Source: Streptomyces sp. CG 926 (GTDB lineage: Bacteria > Actinomycetota > Actinomycetes > Streptomycetales > Streptomycetaceae). Taken from it: a DNA stretch of 64,000 bases. Positions 8,438 through 16,658 of the stretch are shown here, piece after piece. A program made the translations under genes and the position numbers. Positions within the stretch are counted from its first letter, which is position 1; each line of letters starts with the position of its first letter. The stretch lies in the NCBI RefSeq assembly GCF_003148825.1, contig NZ_QGGZ01000002.1, positions 1 through 64,000 on the forward strand. Reading direction: 5' to 3'. Under the pieces are notes generated by a model, which saw nothing but the letters and a program-made list of their open reading frames with translations, was not told the origin of the DNA and made no database searches.

Positions 8438-8506
8438 GACGAAGGATGATCTGACCACAGCGTCATCGAGGGGTCACCGAATGTGAGGTTGTGTGGTGTC
8501 GGAGGG

Positions 8507-9322
8507 TCAGCGGGCGTCTTCGGGGAGGAGGCGGGCCAGAGTGCGCACCGCCCGGTACTGGAGCGTCTTGATGGCGCCCTCGTTCTTCCCCATCACCCGG
8601 GCCGTCTCGGCGACCGAGAGGCCCTGCAGGAAGCGCAGGGTCACGCATTCCTGCTGCTGCGGATTGAGCTTGCGTACGGCCTCCAGCAGGGCCGCGTTGG
8701 AGAGGGACTCCAGGACGGAGTCCTCGGGGCTGCGCTCGACCTCGTTCGCGTCGAGCATCTCGCCGGTGGTGACCTCCAGTCGGAACCGGCTGGACTTGAA
8801 GTGGTCCGCCACCAGGTTGCGGGCGATCGTCACGAGCCAGGCGCCGAAGTCGCGGCCCTGCCAGGTGAAGGTGGAGATCCTGCGCAGGGCGCGCAGGAAC
8901 GTCTCACTGGTGAGGTCCTCCGCGGTCGCCTTACCGCCCACGCGGTAGTAGATGTACCGGTAGACCGTGTCGCTGTACTGGTCGTACAGGCGGCCGAAGG
9001 CCTCGGCCTCGCCGGCCTGGGCGCGTTCGACCAGGTCCATCATGCGGGCCTGGTCGCTGTCCGCCGTGGGGCGGCGGTGGGTGGTGGCCTGGGTGCCGGT
9101 GCCGGCGGCGTTGGAGCCGCCGGCGGCGCGACCTCGTCTGCCCACCGTCGCGCCGCCGTCGGTCAGGGCATAGCAAGGACCGGCCGGGCCGAAGCCGGCA
9201 GGGACCGCGGCGGCGAAGGCGGGGACGGCGTACGCGGTGGGGACGAAGCCGCGCAGGTGGTCGAGGACCGTTGCGCGCAGCTGAGCCAGGCCCGAGGCGT
9301 CAACCCCGACAGGTGGGTACAC
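8507..9322 (-). CDS. bldN: ECF RNA polymerase sigma factor BldN
   Basis: A 271-residue ECF sigma factor with an unusual N-terminal extension of about 90 residues (rich in Ala, Gly, Pro) before sigma region 2 (about 92-165, RLYDQYSDTVYRYIYYRVG and AEDLTSETFLRALRR). Region 4 lies at about 210-265 (LNPQQQECVTLRFLQGLSVAETARVMGKNEGAIK, the last part being the helix-turn-helix). The long pro-region and position next to rsbN identify BldN, which is made as a precursor and drives bldM, chaplin and rodlin genes during aerial growth. GTG start has GGGAG six bases upstream. The upstream gap of about 360 bases fits complex developmental regulation. Confidence 0.95.
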   Translation of the reverse strand: MYPPVGVDASGLAQLRATVLDHLRGFVPTAYAVPAFAAAVPAGFGPAGPCYALTDGGATVGRRGRAAGGSNAAGTGTQATTHRRPTADSDQARMMDLVERAQAGEAEAFGRLYDQYSDTVYRYIYYRVGGKATAEDLTSETFLRALRRISTFTWQGRDFGAWLVTIARNLVADHFKSSRFRLEVTTGEMLDANEVERSPEDSVLESLSNAALLEAVRKLNPQQQECVTLRFLQGLSVAETARVMGKNEGAIKTLQYRAVRTLARLLPEDAR

Positions 9323-9683
9323 GGGACTCCCAGAGGCAGAGCTTCCATCACGTGCAGTGCGGAACCGTTCACCCGTCGTGGCGACAGATGGCCGGTGGCA
9401 TGCGTTTGAGGAGAATAACGCTTCGTACAGGCGGCGCTACACCCAGTTGCTCAAATCACCGGTTCCGACACTTCCGTTGCGTGTCGAGGGCATATTCAGT
9501 CGCAGTTGGTGATCGATTCTTGATCACTTGGATACGCGGAATGGACGCTTCCATGGGGTCCCGCGACCGAGTCGGGCATGCCGGAGTGCCGCGCCGGGGG
9601 CGCGGGTAGAGGTGAGCGAATGACGGGGTCCTGCCTGCGCCCAGGGCGGGCCCGGGGTTCGTGGGCCCCCGGGCCTGGTGGTG
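9323..9683 (-). promoter_or_regulatory. bldN upstream region with inverted repeat
   Basis: A 361-base gap with no convincing gene, lower in GC than its surroundings. It must carry the bldN promoter. An inverted repeat GTGATC-N7-GATCAC at 9509-9527 is the most obvious candidate operator; bldN is a known BldD target in other streptomycetes, but I cannot show that this repeat is a BldD site. Confidence 0.4.
9649..9675 (-). terminator. Terminator after the HAD-IB gene
   Basis: GGCCCGGGG and CCCCGGGCC form a hairpin just beyond the stop of the minus-strand HAD-IB gene, upstream of the bldN control region. Confidence 0.6.
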
Positions 9684-10658
9684 TTACTTGCGGCGGCGGT
9701 GGAGGGCGATGGCCGCGGCCGCGCCGCCCGCGATCGCGCCGACGCCGGCGGCGGCCGGGACGCCGACCTTCACGGCCTTGCGGCCGGTCCGATAGTCGCG
9801 CAGCCGCCAGTCGTTGGTGCGGGCATGCTTGCGCAGTTTTGTATCGGGATTGATCGCATACGGGTGTCCGACCAGCGACAGCATCGGGATGTCGTTGTGC
9901 GAATCGCTGTACGCGGCGCAGCGTTCGAGATCCAGCCCCTCGGCGGCGGCCAGGGCGCGGACCGCCTCCGCCTTCGCGGGGCCGTGCAGCGGCTCCCCGA
10001 CCAGGCGGCCGGTGTAGATCCCGTCGACGGACTCGGCGACGGTGCCCAGGGCGCCGGTCAGGCCCAGGCGACGGGCGATGATCGTGGCCGTCTCCACGGG
10101 GGCGGCCGTGACCAGCCACACCTTCTGGCCGGCGTCGAGGTGGGCCTGGGCCAGGGCGCGGGTGCCCGGCCAGATCCGCTCGGCCATGTACTCGTCGTAG
10201 ATCTCCTCGCCGATCGACATCAGCTCGGAGACCTTGTGGCCCTTGACGATGGACAGGGCGCTGTCGCGGGCGTCCTGCATGTGCTCGGGGTCCTCGACCC
10301 CGGCGAGCCGGAACCAGGCCTGCTGCCAGGCGAAGCGGGCGAGCTCACGGCGCCGGAAGAACTCGCGCTTGTAGAGGCCGCGGCCGAAGTGGAAGATCGC
10401 GGCGCCCTGCATGACGGTGTTGTCCAGGTCGAAGAAGGCGGCGGCGAGATCGTCGCCGTCGACCGGGAAGACGGGCTCTTCCGGGGCCTGGTCCGGGCCC
10501 TCTTCGGCGAGGGCTTCCGGTTCCGTTTCCGGTTCGGTGAGTGGTGGGGCCTCGGCCAGGGCGGACTTGCGGGCGGCCTCGGCCGAGGCCTCGCCCGCCA
10601 GCACGCTGCGTGCCGTGGCGGAGCGCCGACGAGGGGGGAGCCATCCGAGAGCGGCCAT
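9684..10658 (-). CDS. HAD-IB family hydrolase (phosphoserine-phosphatase-like)
   Basis: A 324-residue HAD hydrolase of subfamily IB. Motif I is AFFDLDNTVMQG at about residue 75, motif II VWLVTAAP, and motif IV YSDSHNDIPML, all complete. The cap between motifs I and II is helical and of the SerB/CicA type. The first 65 residues are a Glu/Ala/Pro-rich extension, and the C-terminus has a hydrophobic Ala/Gly segment (GVPAAAGVGAIAGGAAAAIAL) followed by HRRRK, which could be a membrane tail. Substrates in this group include phosphoserine and lysophosphatidate. Present beside bldN in streptomycetes, but no functional link is evident. Transcribed toward bldN with a hairpin in between. Confidence 0.85.
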   Translation of the reverse strand: MAALGWLPPRRRSATARSVLAGEASAEAARKSALAEAPPLTEPETEPEALAEEGPDQAPEEPVFPVDGDDLAAAFFDLDNTVMQGAAIFHFGRGLYKREFFRRRELARFAWQQAWFRLAGVEDPEHMQDARDSALSIVKGHKVSELMSIGEEIYDEYMAERIWPGTRALAQAHLDAGQKVWLVTAAPVETATIIARRLGLTGALGTVAESVDGIYTGRLVGEPLHGPAKAEAVRALAAAEGLDLERCAAYSDSHNDIPMLSLVGHPYAINPDTKLRKHARTNDWRLRDYRTGRKAVKVGVPAAAGVGAIAGGAAAAIALHRRRK

Positions 10659-10765
10659 GACGCGAGCATAGCCACTGTGTTCGGGAGTTCCCGAACCGAT
10701 GGGATGCGCGGGCGTGAACTCTTCGAGGCGGCGCTGTTACGCGAGGGCGCGGGAGAATGGGTGGC

Positions 10766-11044
10766 ATGAGCCCTTTGTTGCGCCGTAAGGAAAAGAAGCA
10801 GCCCGGCGAGCGGACGGTGACGCTGATCGGGAAGCCGGGGTGTCACCTGTGCGACGAGGCGGAAGAGGTGGTCGCGAAGGTGTGCGCCGAGACGGGTGCG
10901 CAATGGGAGAAGAAGGACATCTCGCAGGACGAGGATCTCTACCGGCTGCACTGGGAGCAGATTCCGGTCGTGCTCGTGGACGGCGAGCAGCACACCTTCT
11001 GGAGGGTGAACCCCGACCGGCTCCGGCGGGCGTTGGGGGCCTGA
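10766..11044 (+). CDS. Glutaredoxin-family thioredoxin-fold protein
   Basis: About 92 residues with a CxxC redox centre, GKPGCHLCDEAEEVV, a cis-Pro segment IPVVLVDGE and a final helix: a compact thioredoxin fold of the glutaredoxin-like (DUF836-type) group. It probably reduces disulfides in the cytosol, perhaps with mycothiol or thioredoxin reductase as donor. ATG 10766 is preferred because GGGAG lies about ten bases upstream; the in-frame ATG at 10757 would leave no room. Its position just before rex, a redox sensor, is a suggestive association. Confidence 0.85.
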   Translation: MSPLLRRKEKKQPGERTVTLIGKPGCHLCDEAEEVVAKVCAETGAQWEKKDISQDEDLYRLHWEQIPVVLVDGEQHTFWRVNPDRLRRALGA

Positions 11045-11223
11045 CCCTCTTCCCGGTTAGCATCATGGGCGATTTATGGGGTCTCGGGGGCGTATCTGTG
11101 AGGAGTGTGCACGGTTTTGCCCCCTTTGGGATTTGAACGGGTTCGACGTGCCGATGGTTCCGGCTTTAGGTGCCGGAAGTGCGTGACCCCGGTCACTTTG
11201 GACGGACAAACCGGACACAATCT

Positions 11224-11241
11224 TTGTGCACGCGTTCACAA
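11224..11241 (+). promoter_or_regulatory. Rex operator (ROP) of the rex-hem operon
   Basis: TTGTGCACGCGTTCACAA fits the Rex consensus TTGTGAANNNNTTCACAA with a single change. It lies 77 bases upstream of rex. A possible promoter (TTGTGC-N17-TAGCCT, 11224-11252) would place the operator over the -35 region, so Rex binding would block transcription of rex and the hem genes when NAD+ is high and release it when NADH rises. Confidence 0.85.
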
Positions 11242-11317
11242 AGGCATAGCCTGCTGTCGACGGGGCGGTCCTGGGACAAGTGGCCGCCTGCAGCCCCGCT
11301 CATCCCGCAGGAGCATC

Positions 11318-12124
11318 GTGGCAACTGGCCGAACTCACCGACCGGCGACCCGCAGCCGAGGTATTCCCGAGGCCACTGTCGCCCGGCTTCCGCTGTACTT
11401 GCGTGCCCTCACCGCGCTCTCCGAGCGATCGGTGCCCACGGTGTCCTCCGAGGAGCTCGCGGCCGCCGCCGGAGTCAACTCCGCGAAGCTGCGCAAGGAC
11501 TTCTCGTACCTGGGTTCCTACGGGACCCGCGGCGTCGGCTACGACGTCGAGTACCTCGTCTACCAGATCTCCCGCGAGCTCGGCCTGACCCAGGACTGGC
11601 CGGTCGTCATCGTCGGCATCGGTAACCTCGGCGCCGCCCTCGCCAACTACGGCGGTTTCTCCGCGCGCGGCTTCCGCGTCGCGGCGCTGATCGACGCCGA
11701 CCCGGCGATGGCCGGCAAGCCGGTCGCCGGCATGGCCGTGCAGCACACCGATGATCTGGAGAAGATCATCTCGGAGAACGGCGTCTCGATCGGCGTGATC
11801 GCGACCCCCGCCGGCGCGGCCCAGCAGGTCAGCGAGCGGCTGATCGCGGCCGGTGTCACCTCCATCCTGAACTTCGCCCCCACCGTGCTGTCCGTGCCCG
11901 AGGGCGTGGACGTACGCAAGGTCGACCTCTCCATCGAGCTCCAGATCCTCGCCTTCCACGAGCAGCGCAAGGCCGGTGAGGAAGCGGCCGCCGCTGCCGC
12001 CGGCGGCTCCTCCGTGGGCGGCGCCGCACCCGCCGCGGCCGTGGTGCCGCCGGCCGGACGGACCACCGCCGAGCAGCGCAAGGGCGGGCCCGAGGGCGAC
12101 GTGCCGGCGGTGATGCCGGCATGA
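11318..12124 (+). CDS. rex: Redox-sensing transcriptional repressor Rex
   Basis: About 268 residues. N-terminal winged helix (TVSSEELAAAAGVNSAKLRKDFSYLGSYG with the recognition helix), then a Rossmann domain beginning VVIVGIGNLGAALANYGGF, where GIGNLG is the NAD(H)-binding glycine motif, and a C-terminal domain-swap helix (SIELQILAFHEQR). Rex senses the NADH/NAD+ ratio and represses respiratory genes. The C-terminus carries a streptomycete Ala/Gly-rich tail of about 50 residues. GTG 11318 follows GCAGGAG; the longer in-frame reading would include the operator. Overlaps hemA by four bases (ATGA), so heme synthesis is tied to redox state. Confidence 0.96.
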   Translation: MATGRTHRPATRSRGIPEATVARLPLYLRALTALSERSVPTVSSEELAAAAGVNSAKLRKDFSYLGSYGTRGVGYDVEYLVYQISRELGLTQDWPVVIVGIGNLGAALANYGGFSARGFRVAALIDADPAMAGKPVAGMAVQHTDDLEKIISENGVSIGVIATPAGAAQQVSERLIAAGVTSILNFAPTVLSVPEGVDVRKVDLSIELQILAFHEQRKAGEEAAAAAAGGSSVGGAAPAAAVVPPAGRTTAEQRKGGPEGDVPAVMPA

Positions 12125-13839
12125 GTCTGCTCGTCGTAGGGCTGAGCCACCGCAGCGCACCCGTCAGCGTCCTGGAGCGGGCCTCGCTGGCCGCCGACGC
12201 CAAGGTGAAGCTGCTGCACGACACCCTCGCCGCCGAACCGGCGACCGAGGCGACCGTGCTGGCCACCTGCAACCGGATCGAGCTGTACGCGGACGTGGAC
12301 AAGTTCCACGCCGGCGTCGCCGAGCTGTCCACACTGCTCGCGCAGCACAGCGGCGTGGCGCTGGAGGAGCTCACCCCCTATCTGTACGTGCACTACGAGG
12401 ACCGGGCGGTGCACCACCTGTTCTCGGTGGCGTGCGGCCTGGACTCGATGGTCGTCGGCGAGGGGCAGATCCTCGGCCAGATCAAGGACGCGCTGGCACT
12501 GGGGCAGGACCTCCACACCGCCGGCCGGCTGATCAACGACCTGTTCCAGCAGGCGCTGCGGGTCGGCAAGCGGGCGCACTCCGAGACCGGGATCGACCGG
12601 GCCGGTCAGTCGCTGGTGACCTTCGGGCTGGAGCAGCTCGCCGTGGGGACGCCGGTGGCCGAGTGGGCCGTGGGCAAGCGGGCGCTGGTCATCGGCGCCG
12701 GGTCGATGTCCTCGCTGGCCGCGGCGACGCTGGCGCGCGTCGGGGTCGCCGAGATCGTCGTGGCGAACCGGACCGCGGACCGGGCGGAGCGACTGGCGGA
12801 GATTCTGGTTGCCTCGGGCACCGGGGTCTCGGCGGTGGCCGTGCCGATGGCTCGCGTGGCCGATGAGCTGACACGAGTCGACGTGGTCGTCTCGTGCACG
12901 GGTGCGACCGGGCTCGTGCTGACCGCCGACGACGTGCTCGACGCCGTGTCCTGGGGCTCCGCGGGCGGGCTCGCGCCGGCCGATCGGGCCGAGGCCGGAG
13001 CTGCGCCCCAGGCCTCCCAGGGGCTCCGCCCCCGGACCCCCGCGCCTCAAACGCCGGCGGGGCTGGAGATGGCCGATGTCGTGGCGCGGCTGGCCGCGGC
13101 CGCGCAGACACACGGCCGGATCGCCGACGCCGGGGCCGTGCGGACCATCGCCGGGGCCGTCGAGGTCGACGGGTGCCCCGTCGGCCCGGACGGGCGCGCC
13201 GCGCTGACCGGGGTCGACGCCAACTCCCTCGAACTGCACGGGACCTGGGCCGACCAGGGCGAGGCCGCCGCACAGCGACAGCCCCGCAGGAGCACCCGTA
13301 CGCAGGCCCACGCGACCACCGTCCGGCTCGCGCTGCTCGACCTGGCCATGCCCAGGGACATCGACGCGGCCGTGCACCGGATCCCGGGCGTCCGGCTCGT
13401 GGACATCGAGTCGCTCGCGGAGGCGTCCGCCGACGCCCCGATGGCGGCCGACGTCGACGCCGTACGCGCGATAGTCGCCCAGGAAGTGGCGGCCTTCGGG
13501 GCGGCGCAGCGGGCCGCGCACATCACGCCCACCGTCGTCGCCCTGCGCGCCATGGCGGCCGAGGTCGTGGCCATGGAAGTGGCGCGACTCGACGGGCGGG
13601 TGCCCGACCTCGACGAACGGCAGCGTGCCGAGGTCACCCAGACCGTGCGCCGCGTCGTGGACAAGCTCCTCCACGCGCCGACCGTGCGCGTCAAGCAGCT
13701 CGCGAGCGAGCCCGGCGGCGCCGGGTACGCGGAGGCGCTGCGCGAACTCTTCGACCTCGACCCTCAGACGGTTGCTTCCGTCAGCCGGGCGGACGCGGCC
13801 GATCCGATGAACGACGACGACCCAGGACGGGCATCATGA
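12121..13839 (+). CDS. hemA: Glutamyl-tRNA reductase HemA
   Basis: First enzyme of C5-pathway tetrapyrrole synthesis: reduces Glu-tRNA to glutamate-1-semialdehyde with NADPH. Catalytic cysteine is C50 in ATCNRIELYA; the NADPH Rossmann motif is ALVIGAGSMSSLAA; the C-terminal dimerisation helices run from about residue 460. At 572 residues it is well over 100 residues longer than most bacterial HemA. The excess lies between residues about 280 and 400, a low-complexity stretch that includes the in-frame translation of an intergenic-type repeat. Conserved sequence resumes at TTVRLALLDLAMPRDIDAAV. Overlaps rex and hemC by four bases each. Confidence 0.96.
   Translation: MSLLVVGLSHRSAPVSVLERASLAADAKVKLLHDTLAAEPATEATVLATCNRIELYADVDKFHAGVAELSTLLAQHSGVALEELTPYLYVHYEDRAVHHLFSVACGLDSMVVGEGQILGQIKDALALGQDLHTAGRLINDLFQQALRVGKRAHSETGIDRAGQSLVTFGLEQLAVGTPVAEWAVGKRALVIGAGSMSSLAAATLARVGVAEIVVANRTADRAERLAEILVASGTGVSAVAVPMARVADELTRVDVVVSCTGATGLVLTADDVLDAVSWGSAGGLAPADRAEAGAAPQASQGLRPRTPAPQTPAGLEMADVVARLAAAAQTHGRIADAGAVRTIAGAVEVDGCPVGPDGRAALTGVDANSLELHGTWADQGEAAAQRQPRRSTRTQAHATTVRLALLDLAMPRDIDAAVHRIPGVRLVDIESLAEASADAPMAADVDAVRAIVAQEVAAFGAAQRAAHITPTVVALRAMAAEVVAMEVARLDGRVPDLDERQRAEVTQTVRRVVDKLLHAPTVRVKQLASEPGGAGYAEALRELFDLDPQTVASVSRADAADPMNDDDPGRAS
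13013..13067 (+). repeat. Streptomyces GC-rich intergenic repeat, inside hemA
   Basis: This stretch contains GGGGCTCCGCCCCCGGACCC and GCGCCTCAAACGCCGGCGG, the two signature parts of a short repeat found in hundreds of intergenic copies in streptomycete genomes. Here it is within hemA and translated in frame (about residues 298-316, encoding the QGLRPRTPAPQTPAG stretch). Recognition is from memory of the element, not from a search. Confidence 0.7.
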
Positions 13840-14804
13840 ACACACGTCCCGACCAGCCGCTGCGGCTCGGTACGCGGCGGAGCAAGCTGGCCATGTCCCA
13901 GTCGGGGCACGTCGCCGACGCGGTACGGGCCGTCACCGGCCGCGCCGTCGAGCTCGTGGAGATCACGACCTACGGCGACGTCTCGCGCGAGCACCTCTCG
14001 CAGATCGGCGGGACGGGCGTGTTCGTCACGGCCCTGCGCGACGCGCTGCTGCGCGGCGAGGTCGACTTCGCCGTGCACTCGCTGAAGGACCTGCCGACCG
14101 CGCAGCCCGACGACCTGGTGATCGCGGCCATGCCGCGCCGCGAGGACCCGCGGGACGCGCTCGTCGCCCGGGACGGTCTGACCTTCGAGCAGCTGCCCGA
14201 CGGCGCCCGGATCGGTACCGGTTCGACGCGGCGCACCGCCCAGCTCAACCACCTGGCGCTGGCGCTCGGCAAGCGGATCGAGACGGTGCCCATCCGCGGC
14301 AACGTCGACACCCGGATCGGCTTCGTCCACGACGGAGAGCTCGACGCCGTCGTCCTGGCGGCCGCCGGTCTCAACCGGATCGGGCGCGGTGGCGAAGCCA
14401 CCGACCTGCTGTCCGTCGACAGCGTCCTGCCGGCTCCCGGCCAGGGCGCCCTGGCCGTGGAATGCCTCGCGTCCGACACGGACCTCGTCGCCGCGCTCGG
14501 CGAACTCGACGACCCGCACACCCGGGCCGCCGTGACCGCCGAGCGTTCCCTGCTCGCCGCCCTGGAGGCCGGCTGCAGCGCACCCGTGGGCGCGTTCGCC
14601 GACCTGCTGGCGGACGGGGAGATTGTCAATGAAATGCGCCTGCGCGGCGTCGTCGGAACCCTCGACGGCACCACGCTGGTGCAGCTGTCCACCACCGGTC
14701 CCGTGCCCCAGTCGTACGACGAGGCCATGGCGCTCGGCCGCGAACTCGCGGACGAGATGCTGGCCAAGGGCGCGGCCGGTCTGATGGGGGAGCGATCGCT
14801 TTGA
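13836..14804 (+). CDS. hemC: Hydroxymethylbilane synthase HemC
   Basis: Porphobilinogen deaminase, 322 residues, the usual length. N-terminal LRLGTRRSKLAMSQS, the EITTYGD segment, DFAVHSLKDLPT with the catalytic Asp region, RRTAQL, and the dipyrromethane-cofactor cysteine in LEAGCSAPVGA. It polymerises four porphobilinogens into hydroxymethylbilane in the cytosol. Start ATG overlaps the hemA stop by four bases and its own stop overlaps the hemD TTG by four bases, indicating strict translational coupling. Confidence 0.97.
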   Translation: MNTRPDQPLRLGTRRSKLAMSQSGHVADAVRAVTGRAVELVEITTYGDVSREHLSQIGGTGVFVTALRDALLRGEVDFAVHSLKDLPTAQPDDLVIAAMPRREDPRDALVARDGLTFEQLPDGARIGTGSTRRTAQLNHLALALGKRIETVPIRGNVDTRIGFVHDGELDAVVLAAAGLNRIGRGGEATDLLSVDSVLPAPGQGALAVECLASDTDLVAALGELDDPHTRAAVTAERSLLAALEAGCSAPVGAFADLLADGEIVNEMRLRGVVGTLDGTTLVQLSTTGPVPQSYDEAMALGRELADEMLAKGAAGLMGERSL

Positions 14805-16468
14805 ACCCCTCAATTCCGACCACCTCCGCCTATCCGGCCGTCGCCGCCCACGGACGCGTCACCTTCCTCGGTGCCGGCCCGGGCGACCCGGGCCTGCTGA
14901 CGCTGCGCGCCGTCGAGGCGCTCGCCGCCGCGGACGTACTGATCGCGGAGCCCGAGGTGCTCGAGGTCGTACGGACTCATGCGCGGGCGAATGTCGACAC
15001 GCCTCAGCTGACGATTGCTGATGAAGTGTCAGCAGCCGCCGGGGTCCCGGTGATCCGGGACGCGGCCAATCTTGTCATGGAGGCCGCACGCGCCGGCAGG
15101 CGGGTCGTGCGTGCCGTCACGGGCGACCCCGGTCTCGACGGCAACGCCGCCGAGGAGATGCTCGTCTGCGCTACCGCCGGTATCCCCTTCGAGGTGGTGC
15201 CCGGTGTCGCGACCGCGGTGGGCGTACCCGCGTACGCCGGTGTCCCGCTGCGCGACAAGCAGGGCGCGGACGTGCGATTCGTCGACGCGCGGACCGCCTC
15301 GGCGCGCTGCTGGACCGAGGTGGGCGCCAGCGACGGCATCCTCGTCGTGTCCGCGACCCTGGAGACCGTCTCGGCGGCCGCCGCCGAGCTGGTGAGCGCC
15401 GGGCGCAAGCCCGACACCCCGCTGACCGTGACCGTCGCCGGTACCACCACGCGGCAGCGGACCTGGTGCGCGACGCTCGGCACCATCGCCCAGGTGTTCA
15501 AGCAGGGCAAGGTGCTCCCCTCTCCCGAGGGCGCCCGGCCCGTCATAGCCGTGGTCGGTGAGCACAGCGCCGCCGCGCGGCGCGAGGACCTGTCCTGGTT
15601 CGAGTCGAAGCCGCTGTTCGGCTGGCGGGTCCTCGTACCGCGCACCAAGGAGCAGGCCGCCTCGCTCTCCGACCAGCTGCGTTCCTACGGCGCGGTGCCC
15701 CACGAGGTACCGACCATCGCCGTGGAGCCGCCGCGCACCCCGCAGCAGATGGAGCGCGCGGTCAAGGGCCTGGTGACGGGCCGCTACGAGTGGATCGCCT
15801 TCACCTCGGTCAACGCCGTCAAGGCCGTCCGCGAGAAGTTCGAGGAGTACGGGCTCGACGCGCGCGCCTTCGCGGGCATCAAGGTCGCCGCGGTGGGCGA
15901 GCAGACCGCCGCCGCGCTCGTGGAGTTCGGTGTGAAGCCGGACCTGGTGCCCAGCGGTGAGCAGTCCGCCGCCGGACTGCTGGACGACTGGCCGCCGTAC
16001 GACCCGGTCTTCGACCCGATCGACCGCGTGTTCCTGCCGCGGGCCGACATCGCGACCGAGACGCTGGTCGCCGGGCTGATCGAGCTCGGGTGGGAGGTCG
16101 ACGACGTCACCGCCTACCGGACCGTGCGCGCGTCGCCGCCGCCGGCGGACACGCGCGAGGCGATCAAGGGCGGCGGCTTCGACGCCGTTCTCTTCACGTC
16201 CTCGTCCACCGTCCGCAACCTGGTCGGGATCGCCGGCAAGCCGCACAACGTCACCGTCATCGCCTGTATCGGGCCGGCGACGGCCAAGACGGCGGAGGAG
16301 CACGGGCTGCGCGTGGACGTACTGTCCCCGGAGCCGTCGGTGTCGAAGCTGGCGGAGGCCCTCGCCGAGTACGGTGCGGCGCGCCGCGAGGCGGCCAAGG
16401 AGGCCGGCGAGACGGTGTTCCGGCCGAGCGAGCGACGGCCGGGGGCGCGGCGGCGTCGTACGACGTGA
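14801..16468 (+). CDS. hemD: Fused uroporphyrinogen-III C-methyltransferase / uroporphyrinogen-III synthase
   Basis: A 555-residue two-domain enzyme. Residues about 15-260 are a SUMT/CobA-type methyltransferase (VTFLGAGPGDPGLLTLRAVE, VTGDPGLDGNA, PGVATAVGVPAYAGVPL), adding two methyl groups to uroporphyrinogen III to make precorrin-2. Residues about 265-535 are the HemD synthase that closes the tetrapyrrole ring (VLVPRTKEQAASLSDQLRSYG, WIAFTSVNAVKAV, FTSSSTVRNLVG). The fusion thus sits at the heme/cobalamin-siroheme branch point. TTG start with GGGGGAG upstream overlaps hemC by four bases. A hairpin terminator follows. Confidence 0.95.
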   Translation: MNPSIPTTSAYPAVAAHGRVTFLGAGPGDPGLLTLRAVEALAAADVLIAEPEVLEVVRTHARANVDTPQLTIADEVSAAAGVPVIRDAANLVMEAARAGRRVVRAVTGDPGLDGNAAEEMLVCATAGIPFEVVPGVATAVGVPAYAGVPLRDKQGADVRFVDARTASARCWTEVGASDGILVVSATLETVSAAAAELVSAGRKPDTPLTVTVAGTTTRQRTWCATLGTIAQVFKQGKVLPSPEGARPVIAVVGEHSAAARREDLSWFESKPLFGWRVLVPRTKEQAASLSDQLRSYGAVPHEVPTIAVEPPRTPQQMERAVKGLVTGRYEWIAFTSVNAVKAVREKFEEYGLDARAFAGIKVAAVGEQTAAALVEFGVKPDLVPSGEQSAAGLLDDWPPYDPVFDPIDRVFLPRADIATETLVAGLIELGWEVDDVTAYRTVRASPPPADTREAIKGGGFDAVLFTSSSTVRNLVGIAGKPHNVTVIACIGPATAKTAEEHGLRVDVLSPEPSVSKLAEALAEYGAARREAAKEAGETVFRPSERRPGARRRRTT

Positions 16469-16509
16469 GCGCCTTAGGCCCGGCCGGACTCCGGCCGACG
16501 GAACGGGTG

Positions 16510-16549
16510 AGGGGCCCGGGTGCGGAGGGATACCGCGCCCGGGCCCCTT
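16510..16549 (+). terminator. Terminator of the rex-hemACD operon
   Basis: GGGGCCCGGGTGCGG pairs with CCGCGCCCGGGCCCC (one G-T wobble), followed by TTCGTT, 40 bases after the hemD stop. Confidence 0.85.
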
Positions 16550-16658
16550 CGTTCGTCCCGCCGGGCCCCGCGCCGTTAATCCCGTTGTGCGGCCGCTTGT
16601 CGCCCCGCGAGGATCACCGCCGGACCGAACGGGACACGGACACGGGGACGGGGAGCGG

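Noticed and set aside
8483..9409. Plus-strand open frame over bldN
   Set aside because: Antisense shadow of bldN; no ribosome site and no recognisable protein family.
11647..13674. 675-codon minus-strand frame opposite rex/hemA
   Set aside because: Low-complexity Arg/Gly/His-rich product; the operon on the plus strand is beyond doubt.
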